64,000 nucleotides of DNA from Sphingomonadaceae bacterium (GTDB taxonomy: Bacteria; Pseudomonadota; Alphaproteobacteria; Sphingomonadales; Sphingomonadaceae): assembly GCA_947463325.1 (NCBI GenBank), contig CANHQT010000007.1, positions 1 to 64,000 of the forward strand, given 5' to 3'. Position 1 is the first letter of the stretch, and every line of letters starts with the position of its first letter. A program made the position numbers and the translations under genes. A model generated the notes under the pieces. It did no database searches. It had not been told where the DNA came from and saw nothing but the letters and a program-made list of their open reading frames with translations. Positions 1-8,177 of the stretch are shown in pieces.

Positions 1-599
1 AAATAAAGCAGGACGATCGGGCCGAAGAAACGGCTGATTGCCGCCGTCCCGCGCGACTGTACCAGAAACAGCCCGACCAATATGCCCACCGCGATCGGCA
101 GCACCAATGGCTGGAGGCTGGCTTCGACAACGGTGAGTCCCTCAACCGCCGAGAGCACCGATATGGCGGGCGTGATGATCGCGTCACCAAAGAATAGCGC
201 TGTAGCCACCACAGCAAGGACCGCGATGGTCGTGGTTCGCGTGCCATCCGTCTGTCGGGTAATGAGCGCCAGCAACGCGAGGCTACCGCCCTCTCCCTTG
301 TTGTCGGCGCGCAGCACCGTCATCACATATTTGAACGTGACGACGATCATGAACGTCCAGAAAACAAGGCTCAAAACCCCATAAACATGGACCAGATCGA
401 CCGGCATCGGATGATGGCCGGCGAAGGTTTCCTTGAGCGCATAGAGGGGTGACGTTCCGATATCGCCGAAGACCACACCAATCGCGCCAATCGTCAGCTT
501 GGCCAAACCGTCACTGGCGTGGGTCGGCCCAACGCTATCAAGCGCGGAATCACCGACAGTGTTGATGTCACCGCCGCGCTGGTCTTGCTGTGCGGTCAT
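1..599 (-). CDS. kup: Kup-type low-affinity potassium transporter, N-terminal part
   Basis: This is the first 199 residues of a KUP/HAK/KT family inner-membrane potassium uptake protein, read off the complementary strand and cut by the window start. The family signature [10 protein letters not shown] lies at residues 45-54, and hydrophobic segments near 68-85, 105-125 and 145-165 fit the first membrane helices. ATG at 599 is chosen because a GGAG box sits about 8 bases upstream and the 35-residue cytosolic tail before the first helix is normal for the family. It lies 68 bp after ccmI on the same strand, with no sign of functional linkage. Family assignment is firm. The rest of the protein is not visible. 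Confidence 0.93.
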   Translation of the reverse strand, partial: MTAQQDQRGGDINTVGDSALDSVGPTHASDGLAKLTIGAIGVVFGDIGTSPLYALKETFAGHHPMPVDLVHVYGVLSLVFWTFMIVVTFKYVMTVLRADNKGEGGSLALLALITRQTDGTRTTTIAVLAVVATALFFGDAIITPAISVLSAVEGLTVVEASLQPLVLPIAVGILVGLFLVQSRGTAAISRFFGPIVLLY

Positions 600-667
600 G
601 CCGCGACTCCGCAGAATATCGCCCGATCAGGCCGGGCGGGCGCGCCTATCACGCGCCGCGCCATGCT

Positions 668-1333
668 TCAATTGCCTTGTGCAGGGGCGGCTGGCACCGC
701 AGAATTCTGGACCGGACCAGCCACAGGCGGTGGCAGCTGAGACAGGCTCATTGTCAGATCCTCCCGCCAGGGGGCATCAGGCGGGCTGCGATCAAGCAAC
801 TGCTGCCAGACGCGGCGCGCGCCTTCGAAATCGCCACTTTGAACCAGCCCAAGGCCAGTGAAATAGGCTGGGGCGGGATGAGCAGGGTTGATCGCCGCTG
901 CACGGTCAAACGCCATCCCCGACGCAGGGGTCATCGAACCCCCCGCATGCGCCACCAGAGCGCTCCCATAGCCGATCCAGAGATCGGCATTATCAGGGTA
1001 ACGGCGCAACGCTTCCTGCAGCAGGCGCGCTGCCGATCCGGTACGCCCCCCCCGCATCAAACCATCCGCCATGCCCAGCCATTGCGCGGCATCGCCTTCG
1101 CTGCCGCCCATAACCCCGCGCAGTTCGCCCAATTCCTCGCCAAAGCCCTCAGGCTCGGCAGATTCAACGGTGGAGCTGGCCACAGTGGGGCTGCCCACCA
1201 GCAGATAGCCTACCAATCCAAGGACAATGGCCGCCGCGACCGGTGCGCGTGCAACCGCCCCGAGCCTGCCGCCGAACTGAAGCGCCGCCCATGTGACAGC
1301 CGCAATCAGCAACACCAGAAGAAGTGTGGTCAT
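668..1333 (-). CDS. ccmI: c-type cytochrome biogenesis protein CcmI (TPR subunit)
   Basis: A 221-residue membrane protein and last gene of the ccm cluster. Two hydrophobic helices (about 1-17 and 29-47) are followed by a periplasmic region with tetratricopeptide-like repeats from about residue 85 to 200 (LLQEALRRYPDNADLW and a later AINPAHPAPAYF-type repeat). CcmI is the apocytochrome chaperone that presents the CXXCH-bearing peptide to the CcmF/H heme ligation complex. The start codon overlaps the ccmH stop by 4 bp (ATGA), which implies translational coupling. It is shorter than CcmI of enterobacteria, but two helices plus a TPR domain are common in alphaproteobacteria. The assignment rests on architecture and position. 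Confidence 0.85.
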   Translation of the reverse strand: MTTLLLVLLIAAVTWAALQFGGRLGAVARAPVAAAIVLGLVGYLLVGSPTVASSTVESAEPEGFGEELGELRGVMGGSEGDAAQWLGMADGLMRGGRTGSAARLLQEALRRYPDNADLWIGYGSALVAHAGGSMTPASGMAFDRAAAINPAHPAPAYFTGLGLVQSGDFEGARRVWQQLLDRSPPDAPWREDLTMSLSQLPPPVAGPVQNSAVPAAPAQGN

Positions 1334-1782
1334 GCAGGTGTTTCCCTTTCGGTATCCGGAGCGCGCTGTAGGCGCCCCAGCACCAGCCAGCCGCCGAACA
1401 GCAGCGCAAGCAGCGGGGCGACGAACAGCAGGAACGTCTCCGGCCCAAGCGGCGGATCATAGGTCACCCACGCGCCATAGCGATCAACCAGCCATGAGCG
1501 GACCTGATCCGGGGTTTCCCCCGCCGCAATACGTTCACGCACCTGACTGCGCATATCACCGGCAAGCGGGGCATCGGAATCGGCAATCGACTGGCCTTGG
1601 CAGACCAGGCAGCGTAGTTCGTGCATCAGCTCACGTGCCTGCTCTTCCTTCACCGGATCATCGATCTGCTTATAGGCATAGGGCGCAGGGGGCAGGCCTG
1701 ATTGGCCGTGCGCCGGCGGCGGCGCAAGCATGGCGCCCAAGGCAACAATGACGGCAACCAGCCAGGCGAGAAAGCGGATCAT
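1330..1782 (-). CDS. ccmH: cytochrome c-type biogenesis protein CcmH
   Basis: A 150-residue protein with a signal sequence (about residues 1-25), a periplasmic three-helix domain and one C-terminal membrane helix (about 118-138). The hallmark LRCXXC motif is present as LRCLVC, with cysteines 58 and 61. In system I maturation this thioredoxin-like pair reduces or holds apocytochrome c for heme attachment by CcmF. The gene overlaps ccmG upstream and ccmI downstream by 4 bp each. Length and topology match the short, single-domain CcmH of alphaproteobacteria, where the TPR part is a separate gene (ccmI). The call is secure. Confidence 0.95.
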   Translation of the reverse strand: MIRFLAWLVAVIVALGAMLAPPPAHGQSGLPPAPYAYKQIDDPVKEEQARELMHELRCLVCQGQSIADSDAPLAGDMRSQVRERIAAGETPDQVRSWLVDRYGAWVTYDPPLGPETFLLFVAPLLALLFGGWLVLGRLQRAPDTERETPA

Positions 1783-2339
1783 CGTTCCATCCTCTCCAAC
1801 CGCGCGACAATCTCCGGCACCATCTCCGCCGTGACGACGCCTTGGATCTGTTCGCGAATGATGCCGTCACCATCGACAAGGAAAGTCTCAGGAACCCCCG
1901 AGGAACCGAGCGCGATTTGCACCGCGCTCTGCTGATCGGCGCCGATACCGACAAAGGGATTGCCATGGTCGGCAAGGAAACGGGCCAGATCCTCCGGCCG
2001 GTCGCGGATGGCGATGCCTTCGATGATGACGCCGCGATCACGCAGAGCTTCAAGCTGGGGCGCTTCAACCCGGCAAGGGATACACCAACTGGCGAAGATG
2101 TTGATGAGACGTGGCTTGCCATCACTGAACTGGCGGCTGGAGACGCCCGGCTGGCCCGGCATGGCAGGAGGCAGATCGAATTCAGGAACGGGCTTATCAA
2201 TCCATCGCGATTCGACGAGGCGGCTTTCCCCGCCCGAGGACAAGCCCCACCAGATTAGGACACCGAGGCTGAGCACCAGCGCGAAGGGCAGCCACAGCAC
2301 CCAGCTGGACCGGGCAGGCTTGTCCGCTTCTGAGGTCAT
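1779..2339 (-). CDS. ccmG: periplasmic thiol:disulfide oxidoreductase CcmG/DsbE
   Basis: A 186-residue membrane-anchored thioredoxin-fold protein. One N-terminal helix spans about residues 13-32. The active site is WCIPC (cysteines 86 and 89), and the cis-proline loop GVPETF has proline 150. CcmG reduces the apocytochrome c heme-binding cysteines, taking electrons from CcdA/DsbD. The reading frame is open further upstream, but ATG at 2339 is preferred because it overlaps the ccmF stop by 4 bp (ATGA) and places the membrane helix at the usual distance from the N-terminus. It is part of the tight ccmC-to-ccmI cluster. Confidence 0.94.
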   Translation of the reverse strand: MTSEADKPARSSWVLWLPFALVLSLGVLIWWGLSSGGESRLVESRWIDKPVPEFDLPPAMPGQPGVSSRQFSDGKPRLINIFASWCIPCRVEAPQLEALRDRGVIIEGIAIRDRPEDLARFLADHGNPFVGIGADQQSAVQIALGSSGVPETFLVDGDGIIREQIQGVVTAEMVPEIVARLERMER

Positions 2340-4264
2340 GCCGCTGCCTTGTTCCCGCGGAAGGTCCGCAGCGGCTGAATGCGGCCGATAAGCGACAGGA
2401 GACCGCCCAGAGCGATAAGACCGCCACCGGCCCAAATGAACCAGACCAAAGGCTTCCACCACAGACGCAGCTGCCAGCGTTCACGACCTTGCTCATCGCG
2501 CCCGGCAGACTGGCCAAGCACGGCATAAAGCTGACCATTCCAGACGGTTTTCAGCGCTGCTTCATTGGTTTCCGTCTGCGGCTGATTGAAGGTACGGGCC
2601 TGCGGGCGCATGGTTTCCACGTCGCTATTGCCACGCTGGACATCGAGCACCGCTTCGACTGCGGTCCAGTTCGGGCCGACAACAGGGCGGACATCGGTGA
2701 GGCGGACGCGCCAATTGGCAACTTCCACTGTTTCACCGACACGCACCGCGGCCAGCCGTTCCTTGATGAAGGCGCTTTCAGTCGCCATGCCGACCAGCGC
2801 AACCGCTACACCGAAGTGCGCAAAGACCATGCCCCATACAGGGAGCGGTGTGCGGCGCAGATTGCGACCGACGAGCGGCGCGAGGCTAACAATGCCGACC
2901 CCGACAGCCAGCGCAAGACCGAGCAAGGGAAGGATACCCATGCCGGGCGCAAAGATGAGGCACAGCACGATAGTGATCACGATCGCGCCGATCAGCAGCG
3001 GCGCCCATTTGCGGACCTTCGCGCCATCATCCTGCCGCCAGCGCAGCAGCGGCCCTAGCACCATCACTGCGACGAGCGGCAAGGCAAAGGCTGCAGTCCA
3101 GGGATTATAATAGGGCGGGCCTACCGAAATCTGTGAGCCCAGCGCCTCTGCGACAATCGGCGACATAGTACCGACGAGCACAATGACGAGAATCACCGAG
3201 AGCAGCAGATTGTTGAGGACCAGCGCGGCTTCACGGCTCATCCAATTGAACCGCTGGCTTTCCGCAACCGCACCAACGCGCAGGCCGAACAGCAGCAGCG
3301 CACCGCCAATATAGAAGGCGAGCAACCCGAGAATGTACAAGCCGCGCTCCGGATCGACCGCGAAACTATGAACACTGGTGAGCAGGCCTGAGCGGACGAT
3401 GAAAGTGCCGAGCATCGACATCGAAAAGCCGACCACTGCGAGCATCAGCGTCCAGGTTCGCAGCGCATCGCGAGTGGCGGTGACACTCACCGAATGGAGC
3501 AGCGCGGTCGCCGCAATCCACGGCATCAACGAAGCATTTTCTACTGGATCCCAGAACCACCAGCCGCCCCAGCCGAGCTCATAATAGGCCCAATAGCTGC
3601 CAGCGACGATGCCGATCGTGAGGAATATCCACGACAACAGCACCCAAGGCCGCATCGCGCGGGCAAAGGCCGGGCCGACATCCCGCGTGATCATCGCCCC
3701 GACAGCGAAGGAAAAGGCGACCGACAGGCCAACATAGCCGAGGTAGAGCGTCGGCGGATGGAAAGCGAGGCCGGGGTCCTGCAATAAGGGGTTGAGCCCC
3801 AAGCCCTGTGGCGGCGCCGGAACAAGCCGCTTGAACGGGTTGGAGACAAGCAAAAGGAAGGTGAAGAAACCCAGCGCAAGGCTGGCCTGAGCCACCAACG
3901 TGGCCGTCAAGGTGCGGGCATCGAGCCGTTTCTCGAACAGGCCGACCATAGCACCGGCAAAGCCAAGGATGGTAAGCCAGAGCAGCATCGAGCCTTCATG
4001 GTTCCCCCATGTGCCCGAGATGCGATAAATGAGCGGCTTATCCGAATGGCTGTTGCGGGCGATCAGATCGACCGACATGTCGGAGCGGACGAACAGCCAG
4101 ATCAGCAGAAGGAACGCGATCATCGTCAGCACGCCCTGCGCGATGGCAAGCGGACGCGCGGCAACGATATGGCGCCCGCGCAGTTCGAAGATGCCGGCGA
4201 CAATCTGAAGCAGCGCGAGGCCAGCCGCGATCCAAAGCATGGCATGGCCGAGTTCAGCGATCAT
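2336..4264 (-). CDS. ccmF: heme lyase CcmF
   Basis: A 642-residue polytopic membrane protein of the CcmF/CcsA heme-handling superfamily. The WWD heme-binding domain is clear at about residues 232-249 (WGGWWFWDPVENASLMPW). The many flanking hydrophobic helices and a large C-terminal periplasmic loop fit the family, and the length matches the usual 640-660. CcmF takes heme from holo-CcmE and ligates it to apocytochrome c together with CcmH and CcmI. The start overlaps the ccmE stop by 4 bp and the stop overlaps ccmG by 4 bp. Nothing appears broken. Confidence 0.97.
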   Translation of the reverse strand: MIAELGHAMLWIAAGLALLQIVAGIFELRGRHIVAARPLAIAQGVLTMIAFLLLIWLFVRSDMSVDLIARNSHSDKPLIYRISGTWGNHEGSMLLWLTILGFAGAMVGLFEKRLDARTLTATLVAQASLALGFFTFLLLVSNPFKRLVPAPPQGLGLNPLLQDPGLAFHPPTLYLGYVGLSVAFSFAVGAMITRDVGPAFARAMRPWVLLSWIFLTIGIVAGSYWAYYELGWGGWWFWDPVENASLMPWIAATALLHSVSVTATRDALRTWTLMLAVVGFSMSMLGTFIVRSGLLTSVHSFAVDPERGLYILGLLAFYIGGALLLFGLRVGAVAESQRFNWMSREAALVLNNLLLSVILVIVLVGTMSPIVAEALGSQISVGPPYYNPWTAAFALPLVAVMVLGPLLRWRQDDGAKVRKWAPLLIGAIVITIVLCLIFAPGMGILPLLGLALAVGVGIVSLAPLVGRNLRRTPLPVWGMVFAHFGVAVALVGMATESAFIKERLAAVRVGETVEVANWRVRLTDVRPVVGPNWTAVEAVLDVQRGNSDVETMRPQARTFNQPQTETNEAALKTVWNGQLYAVLGQSAGRDEQGRERWQLRLWWKPLVWFIWAGGGLIALGGLLSLIGRIQPLRTFRGNKAAA

Positions 4265-4710
4265 GCTGCGTCGCCTTCTACAACCGTATCGCCGGCATTG
4301 AGGGGGATATGATCCATCTGCGGCGCCATGTAGCGCTCATCATGCTTGGCGAGGATGCGGTCTGCCACGAAGGTGCCATCAGCGCGGAAGCGGCCATCGG
4401 CGACGGCTCCAGACCCTTCGGCAAACAGATCCGGCACAATGCCGGTGTAGCGAACCGGGACCACGGCCGTGCCATCCGTCAGGCGAAAAGCAATGGTGAG
4501 ACCATCGGTTTGCCGTTCAATGCTGCCCCGTTCCACCACACCGCCGAGACGCACTTCCTCTCCCGGCGTGATGGTTGCCGCCTTGGCCTCTGCCGGCGTG
4601 AAGAAATAGGCCGCCTGATCGCGCAAAGCGAGCGTGGCGAGGAGCCCGGCACCAATGACGGCGATAAGGGCGACGACGGCGAGGATCAGTCGCTGCTGCT
4701 TTGGTTTCAC
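4261..4710 (-). CDS. ccmE: periplasmic heme chaperone CcmE
   Basis: A 149-residue single-helix protein with an OB-fold periplasmic domain. The covalent heme ligand motif HXXXY is present (histidine 123 and tyrosine 127 in KHDERY). CcmE receives heme from CcmC and passes it to CcmF. I choose the GTG at 4710 because it sits one base after the ccmD stop codon and gives the family-typical start MKPKQQRL. An ATG at 4737 would add nine residues and overlap ccmD by 26 bp, and is less likely. The first residues are followed by the helix at about 8-28. Confidence 0.93.
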   Translation of the reverse strand: MKPKQQRLILAVVALIAVIGAGLLATLALRDQAAYFFTPAEAKAATITPGEEVRLGGVVERGSIERQTDGLTIAFRLTDGTAVVPVRYTGIVPDLFAEGSGAVADGRFRADGTFVADRILAKHDERYMAPQMDHIPLNAGDTVVEGDAA

Positions 4711-4711
4711 G

Positions 4712-4849
4712 TTAGGTATCGCGTCCGCGCAAATCATCCGCGCGGCGCTCCGCCCGCCGCATCGCGATGTAGGAATGGATCAGAACGGCCATCGTCCCCA
4801 CAGCGGTCACCGCATAAGCGGCAATTACGAAATCCCACTGGTCGTTCAT
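4712..4849 (-). CDS. ccmD: heme exporter accessory protein CcmD
   Basis: A 45-residue protein with one membrane helix (about residues 6-27) and a basic cytosolic tail (RRAERRADDLRGRD), as expected for CcmD. CcmD helps release holo-CcmE from the CcmABC complex. ATG at 4849 is chosen over longer in-frame starts because the upstream extension is arginine/cysteine-rich and lacks similarity to the family, and 40-60 residues is the usual size. It sits 64 bp after ccmC and one base before ccmE. The small size means the call rests mainly on topology and position. Confidence 0.85.
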   Translation of the reverse strand: MNDQWDFVIAAYAVTAVGTMAVLIHSYIAMRRAERRADDLRGRDT

Positions 4850-4913
4850 GCCGTCCCCTTTGCCCGAAGCGCAGAGGCAAGTCGAGCGAAAGCGTGCGAA
4901 TTGCTCCGCGAAA

Positions 4914-5633
4914 TCAACCTTCGGCGGCGAGGCGGCGCAAGCGCGCCTCAACCTTCGCATCCGCAAGGATAGCGCGCATGCGCATCAGGACAAACGCACC
5001 GAATAACAGCGAAAATCCGAGCACGGTGAAACCGAGCGGCCAGAGCAACTCGGGTTCGATCGCGCTGCCGCCGGTGGTGATGCTCGCCGGCTGGTGAAGG
5101 CTGTTCCACCACACCACCGATCGATTGATGATCGGGATGTTGATGGCGCCGACAACGGCATAGATCGCCGCAGCACGGCTGATAGCGGCGCGTTCTTCCC
5201 CTTGGTTCACGAAGGCGATGAAGCCGAGGTAAAGAAAGAGCAGCACGAGCATAGAGGTCATACGCCCGTCCCATTCCCACCAGGTGCCCCAAGTGGGCTT
5301 GCCCCAGATCGATCCGGTCGCAAGGCAAATGGCGGTGAACAGTGCGCCGGGCACAGCAATGGCGCGGGCCGACACGCCAGCCAGCGGATGCCGCCACACG
5401 AGCTGCACGAGGCCCGCAATCGCGAGCGCCATCCACCCGCCCATGCCCAGCCACGCGGCAGGCACGTGGATATAGAGGATGCGCGCACTATCCCCCTGCC
5501 GCGCCTCTGGCGGGACGATGGCGAGGCCGGCGTAACAGCCCCACAGTATTGCGGCGAGGCCGATACCGAGCAAAGCCGGGGTAAGCGGGCGGGCGATCGA
5601 CAGAAAGCGGGTCGGGTTGGCGAAACGATGCAT
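4914..5633 (-). CDS. ccmC: heme transporter/handling protein CcmC
   Basis: A 239-residue, six-helix membrane protein of the heme handling family. The WWD motif WGTWWEWD lies at about residues 115-122, and external histidines flank it (His56 in IHVPAAW and a second in NSLHQP). CcmC loads heme onto CcmE. It is the first ccm gene seen here. No ccmA or ccmB lies upstream, because the next upstream gene is divergent, so the ABC subunits must be encoded elsewhere. The cluster promoter presumably lies in 5634-5743. Confidence 0.96.
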   Translation of the reverse strand: MHRFANPTRFLSIARPLTPALLGIGLAAILWGCYAGLAIVPPEARQGDSARILYIHVPAAWLGMGGWMALAIAGLVQLVWRHPLAGVSARAIAVPGALFTAICLATGSIWGKPTWGTWWEWDGRMTSMLVLLFLYLGFIAFVNQGEERAAISRAAAIYAVVGAINIPIINRSVVWWNSLHQPASITTGGSAIEPELLWPLGFTVLGFSLLFGAFVLMRMRAILADAKVEARLRRLAAEG

Positions 5634-5696
5634 GGCGCGCGGCTTAGCCGCTCTTGCCGCGTCGCAAAAGAGGCTGCCCTATTTCGCTATTGCGAA

Positions 5697-5709
5697 CTAA
5701 TATCATTAG
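5697..5709. promoter_or_regulatory. AT-rich dyad, possible operator
   Basis: CTAAT and ATTAG form a perfect 5-bp dyad with a 3-base spacer in the short gap between divergent ccmC and the small gene at 5744. It lies just after a TTGCGA hexamer (5690-5695) that could be a -35 box. The position, between plausible promoter elements in an otherwise GC-rich sequence, is what suggests an operator. No known regulator consensus is matched with confidence. Confidence 0.3.
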
Positions 5710-5743
5710 ACTTAGCTATGCATCATTCCTGAGGAGAATGATC

Positions 5744-6154
5744 ATGCGCCCCAGCCTGCCCGCGACCCTCGCCTGCCCCCGCCCGACGGAGTCACTGCAC
5801 CCGGGTGCGCACCGTATGTTGATGGCGCTGCGATCAGCCGCTGCCTTGCATGAACGCGGGCATGATCCGATGGAGCGCACAACGCGATGGCTGGGCAGTG
5901 AACGGCGCGCTGCGGCCTTTCTGGTCCTGCTCGCCAATGCCGGCGCGGCCTGGCCCGATCCTATTGCTGTCCACCGCATGTGTTGCCCGCGCCTGACCCC
6001 TGACGAAGGCCTGATCCTCGATTGTATCGCGCTGGCTGCATGCGAGGATCAGCCGCGATTCGACCGGCACACTCATGAAATGCTGGGCAGCGATGGGCGC
6101 GAGGCATTGTGGCGTGCGGCCTGCCGCTTCGTCGCCTGCTGCGGCAAGCGCTGA
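5744..6154 (+). CDS. small hypothetical protein, DUF6628-like
   Basis: A 136-residue protein without signal peptide or clear membrane helix. The central motif MCCPRLTPDEGLILD and an upstream LMALRSAAALHERGH stretch resemble a small family common in sphingomonads (DUF6628, recalled from memory, not searched). Three cysteines cluster as CCP and, near the end, CC. ATG at 5744 is chosen because GAGGAG at 5731-5736 has an ideal 7-base spacing. Another ATG at 5738 is too close to that box. The gene stands alone, divergent from ccmC and convergent with the dehydrogenase at 6159. Function is unknown. Confidence 0.6.
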   Translation: MRPSLPATLACPRPTESLHPGAHRMLMALRSAAALHERGHDPMERTTRWLGSERRAAAFLVLLANAGAAWPDPIAVHRMCCPRLTPDEGLILDCIALAACEDQPRFDRHTHEMLGSDGREALWRAACRFVACCGKR

Positions 6155-6158
6155 TCGC

Positions 6159-7217
6159 TCAGCCGCGTCCGATCAGCTTCCGCGCCATTGCGTCGGCAAC
6201 ATCGCTGGCCGGGCGGTTGTTGGCGGCGCTTTCATCCCAGATGGCTTCGAGCCGTTCGGGGATGCGCGCAATGCGGCTTTCGACCTCCGAGCGCGAGCCT
6301 TGACCCAGATATTCGAGCGCGACATTGATGATGCCACCAGCGTTGATGACATAATCAGGCGCATACAAAATGCCGCGATCATGGATGCACTGGCCATCCG
6401 CAGCGATAGCGAGCTGATTGTTTGCGCCGCCCGCCACCACCGGCACCTTAAGCGCGCCAATGCTGTCCGCGGTCAGAATCGCGCCGAGCGCATTGGGGCT
6501 GAGCACGTCCGCCTCTACGGTCATGATCGCCGCGCTATCGACGAGATCGGCACCGAGTTCATCCGCAAGCGCCTTGGCGCGGGCGAGATTGACATCCGCC
6601 AGCGTGAGGCGGGCCCCGTCTGCCGCGAGGCGACGGGCGACACCGCCGCCGACACTGCCGACACCCTGAATGGCCACATGGACACCCTGCGCGCTATCCT
6701 TGCCAAGCCCGCGGCGGATGGCGGCACGGATGCCGAGATAGACGCCGAGCGCGGTCAGCGGACCGGGATCGCCGCCCGCTTCGCCGCTCGCAACCGGAAG
6801 GCCGGAGACATGGCGAGTTTCGCGAGCGATGGCGACCATGTCCGCATCCGACATGCCGACATCTTCAGCGGTCACATAGCGGCCGCCCAGCGAATCGATG
6901 GCACGGCCGAAAGCGGCGAGCAGCTCCGGCGTCTTGGCGTCGGGATTATCGGCGATGATCACGGCCTTGCCGCCACCCATGGGAAGGCCAGCCATGGCAT
7001 TTTTATAGCTCATCCCGCGCGAAAGGCGCAGCGCATCGGTTATCGCTTCCTGCCGATCGGCATAGGCCCAGAAACGGGCACCGCCGGCCGCCGGGCCGAG
7101 ATGAGTCGAATGAATGGCAATAACGGCGGTGAGGCCTGATTCAGCATCGCGGAACAGGTGCACGCCCTCATGCTCATCAAAGTCGGGCAGATCCCATACA
7201 GAAGCCATCATCGCCAT
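6159..7217 (-). CDS. Glu/Leu/Phe/Val dehydrogenase family enzyme, leucine dehydrogenase-like
   Basis: A 352-residue NAD(P)-dependent amino-acid dehydrogenase. The substrate-binding half carries lysines 72 and 84 in MSYKNA and MGGGKAVI, 12 residues apart as in leucine dehydrogenase. The dinucleotide-binding half carries VAIQGVGSVGGG. It catalyses reversible oxidative deamination of branched-chain or aromatic amino acids to 2-oxo acids and ammonia. Length fits leucine or valine dehydrogenase rather than the larger glutamate enzymes. The exact substrate cannot be read from sequence. Start choice among ATGs at 7217, 7211 and 7208 is uncertain, with no strong ribosome binding site. It stands as a single gene next to tRNA-His. 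Confidence 0.85.
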   Translation of the reverse strand: MAMMASVWDLPDFDEHEGVHLFRDAESGLTAVIAIHSTHLGPAAGGARFWAYADRQEAITDALRLSRGMSYKNAMAGLPMGGGKAVIIADNPDAKTPELLAAFGRAIDSLGGRYVTAEDVGMSDADMVAIARETRHVSGLPVASGEAGGDPGPLTALGVYLGIRAAIRRGLGKDSAQGVHVAIQGVGSVGGGVARRLAADGARLTLADVNLARAKALADELGADLVDSAAIMTVEADVLSPNALGAILTADSIGALKVPVVAGGANNQLAIAADGQCIHDRGILYAPDYVINAGGIINVALEYLGQGSRSEVESRIARIPERLEAIWDESAANNRPASDVADAMARKLIGRG

Positions 7218-7310
7218 CCCGTGAAGCCGGCCTACGCGAGACCGATCGTTACCATTTCGCGCAATAATATAACCCGGCGCCGGAGTCACGCGCGAAGCTG
7301 ACGGGAGAAA

Positions 7311-7388
7311 TGGGGCGATCGACGGGGCTCGAACCCGCGACCTCCGGTACCACAAACCGGCGCTCTAACCAGCTGAGCTACGATCGCC
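7311..7388 (-). tRNA. tRNA-His (anticodon GTG)
   Basis: The complementary strand folds as a cloverleaf. The acceptor stem is GCGATCG with CGATCGC, the D arm is GCTC..GAGC, the anticodon stem CCGGT/ACCGG has loop TTGTGGT (anticodon GTG), and the T arm is GCGGG TTCGAGC CCCGT. The extra 5' G (position -1, base 7388) faces C73 (base 7314), the classic histidine identity element. CCA is encoded at 7313-7311. It lies between divergent genes. Confidence 0.96.
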
Positions 7389-7517
7389 ACACGCCGGTAG
7401 CAGTGCCCGGCCAAGGCGCGCCCGATACAAGGGGCAGCGCGGACGGGCAAGGGAAAAGCGCGAACGGCACAGCGGGCTTTGCCTTGGCAAGACCGAGGCT
7501 GCTATGAGCTGCCCGCC

Positions 7518-8171
7518 ATGCCTTATGACATGACCCTTTCAGGCGCGGACGCAACCGCCGCGCGGATCGCCGCCAGCCGGAGCGCGCGCAAGGTACCGAT
7601 CCCGCACCTCCACCAATTCCTGTTGCCGGGATTTCTCTCCGCCAAGCAATGCGCCGGCCTGATCGAGCGGATCGACACCTGTGTGCGACCATCGACCATC
7701 ACGGACGATACCGGCGATCCAGAATTCCGCACCAGCGAGACCGGAGACCTTGACCATAATGACCCACTAGTGGCCGAGGTGGATGCAATGCTGAGCGCGC
7801 TGACCGGCATTGCCGCGCGGTTCGGCGAGCCATTGCAAGGACAGCGCTATGAGCCGGGGCAAGAGTTCAAGGCGCACACCGACTATTTCGAGCCGACCGG
7901 CATCGATTATGAGGCGCACACCAGCGTATCTGGCCAACGCACATGGACGGCGATGGCCTATCTCAACACAGTTGAAGCCGGGGGTGCGACACGCTTTCCG
8001 CACCTCGACAAGATCCACCGGCCCGAACAGGGCAAGCTGCTGGTGTGGTGCAACCTCGACATCAACGGCAATCCCAACCCCTGGACGCTTCACCACGCCA
8101 TGAAAGTGCGCAAGGGTCGGAAATATGTCATCACCAAATGGTACCGCGAACGGGAATGGCCGTGGGACTAG
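7518..8171 (+). CDS. 2-oxoglutarate/Fe(II) dioxygenase, prolyl 4-hydroxylase-like
   Basis: A 217-residue soluble protein of the P4Hc family. The iron site is HTD (His120, Asp122) with the distal histidine at HH192-193, and a basic 2-oxoglutarate-binding residue follows in GRKYVITKW (near Lys202). These enzymes hydroxylate prolyl or other residues using O2, 2-oxoglutarate and iron. Bacterial targets are mostly unknown, though ribosomal or elongation-factor prolines are examples. ATG at 7518 gives the usual short N-terminal region. A longer TTG start is unsupported. Single gene, convergent with the SIMPL gene (6 bp gap). Confidence 0.85.
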   Translation: MPYDMTLSGADATAARIAASRSARKVPIPHLHQFLLPGFLSAKQCAGLIERIDTCVRPSTITDDTGDPEFRTSETGDLDHNDPLVAEVDAMLSALTGIAARFGEPLQGQRYEPGQEFKAHTDYFEPTGIDYEAHTSVSGQRTWTAMAYLNTVEAGGATRFPHLDKIHRPEQGKLLVWCNLDINGNPNPWTLHHAMKVRKGRKYVITKWYREREWPWD

Positions 8172-8177
8172 CTGCGT

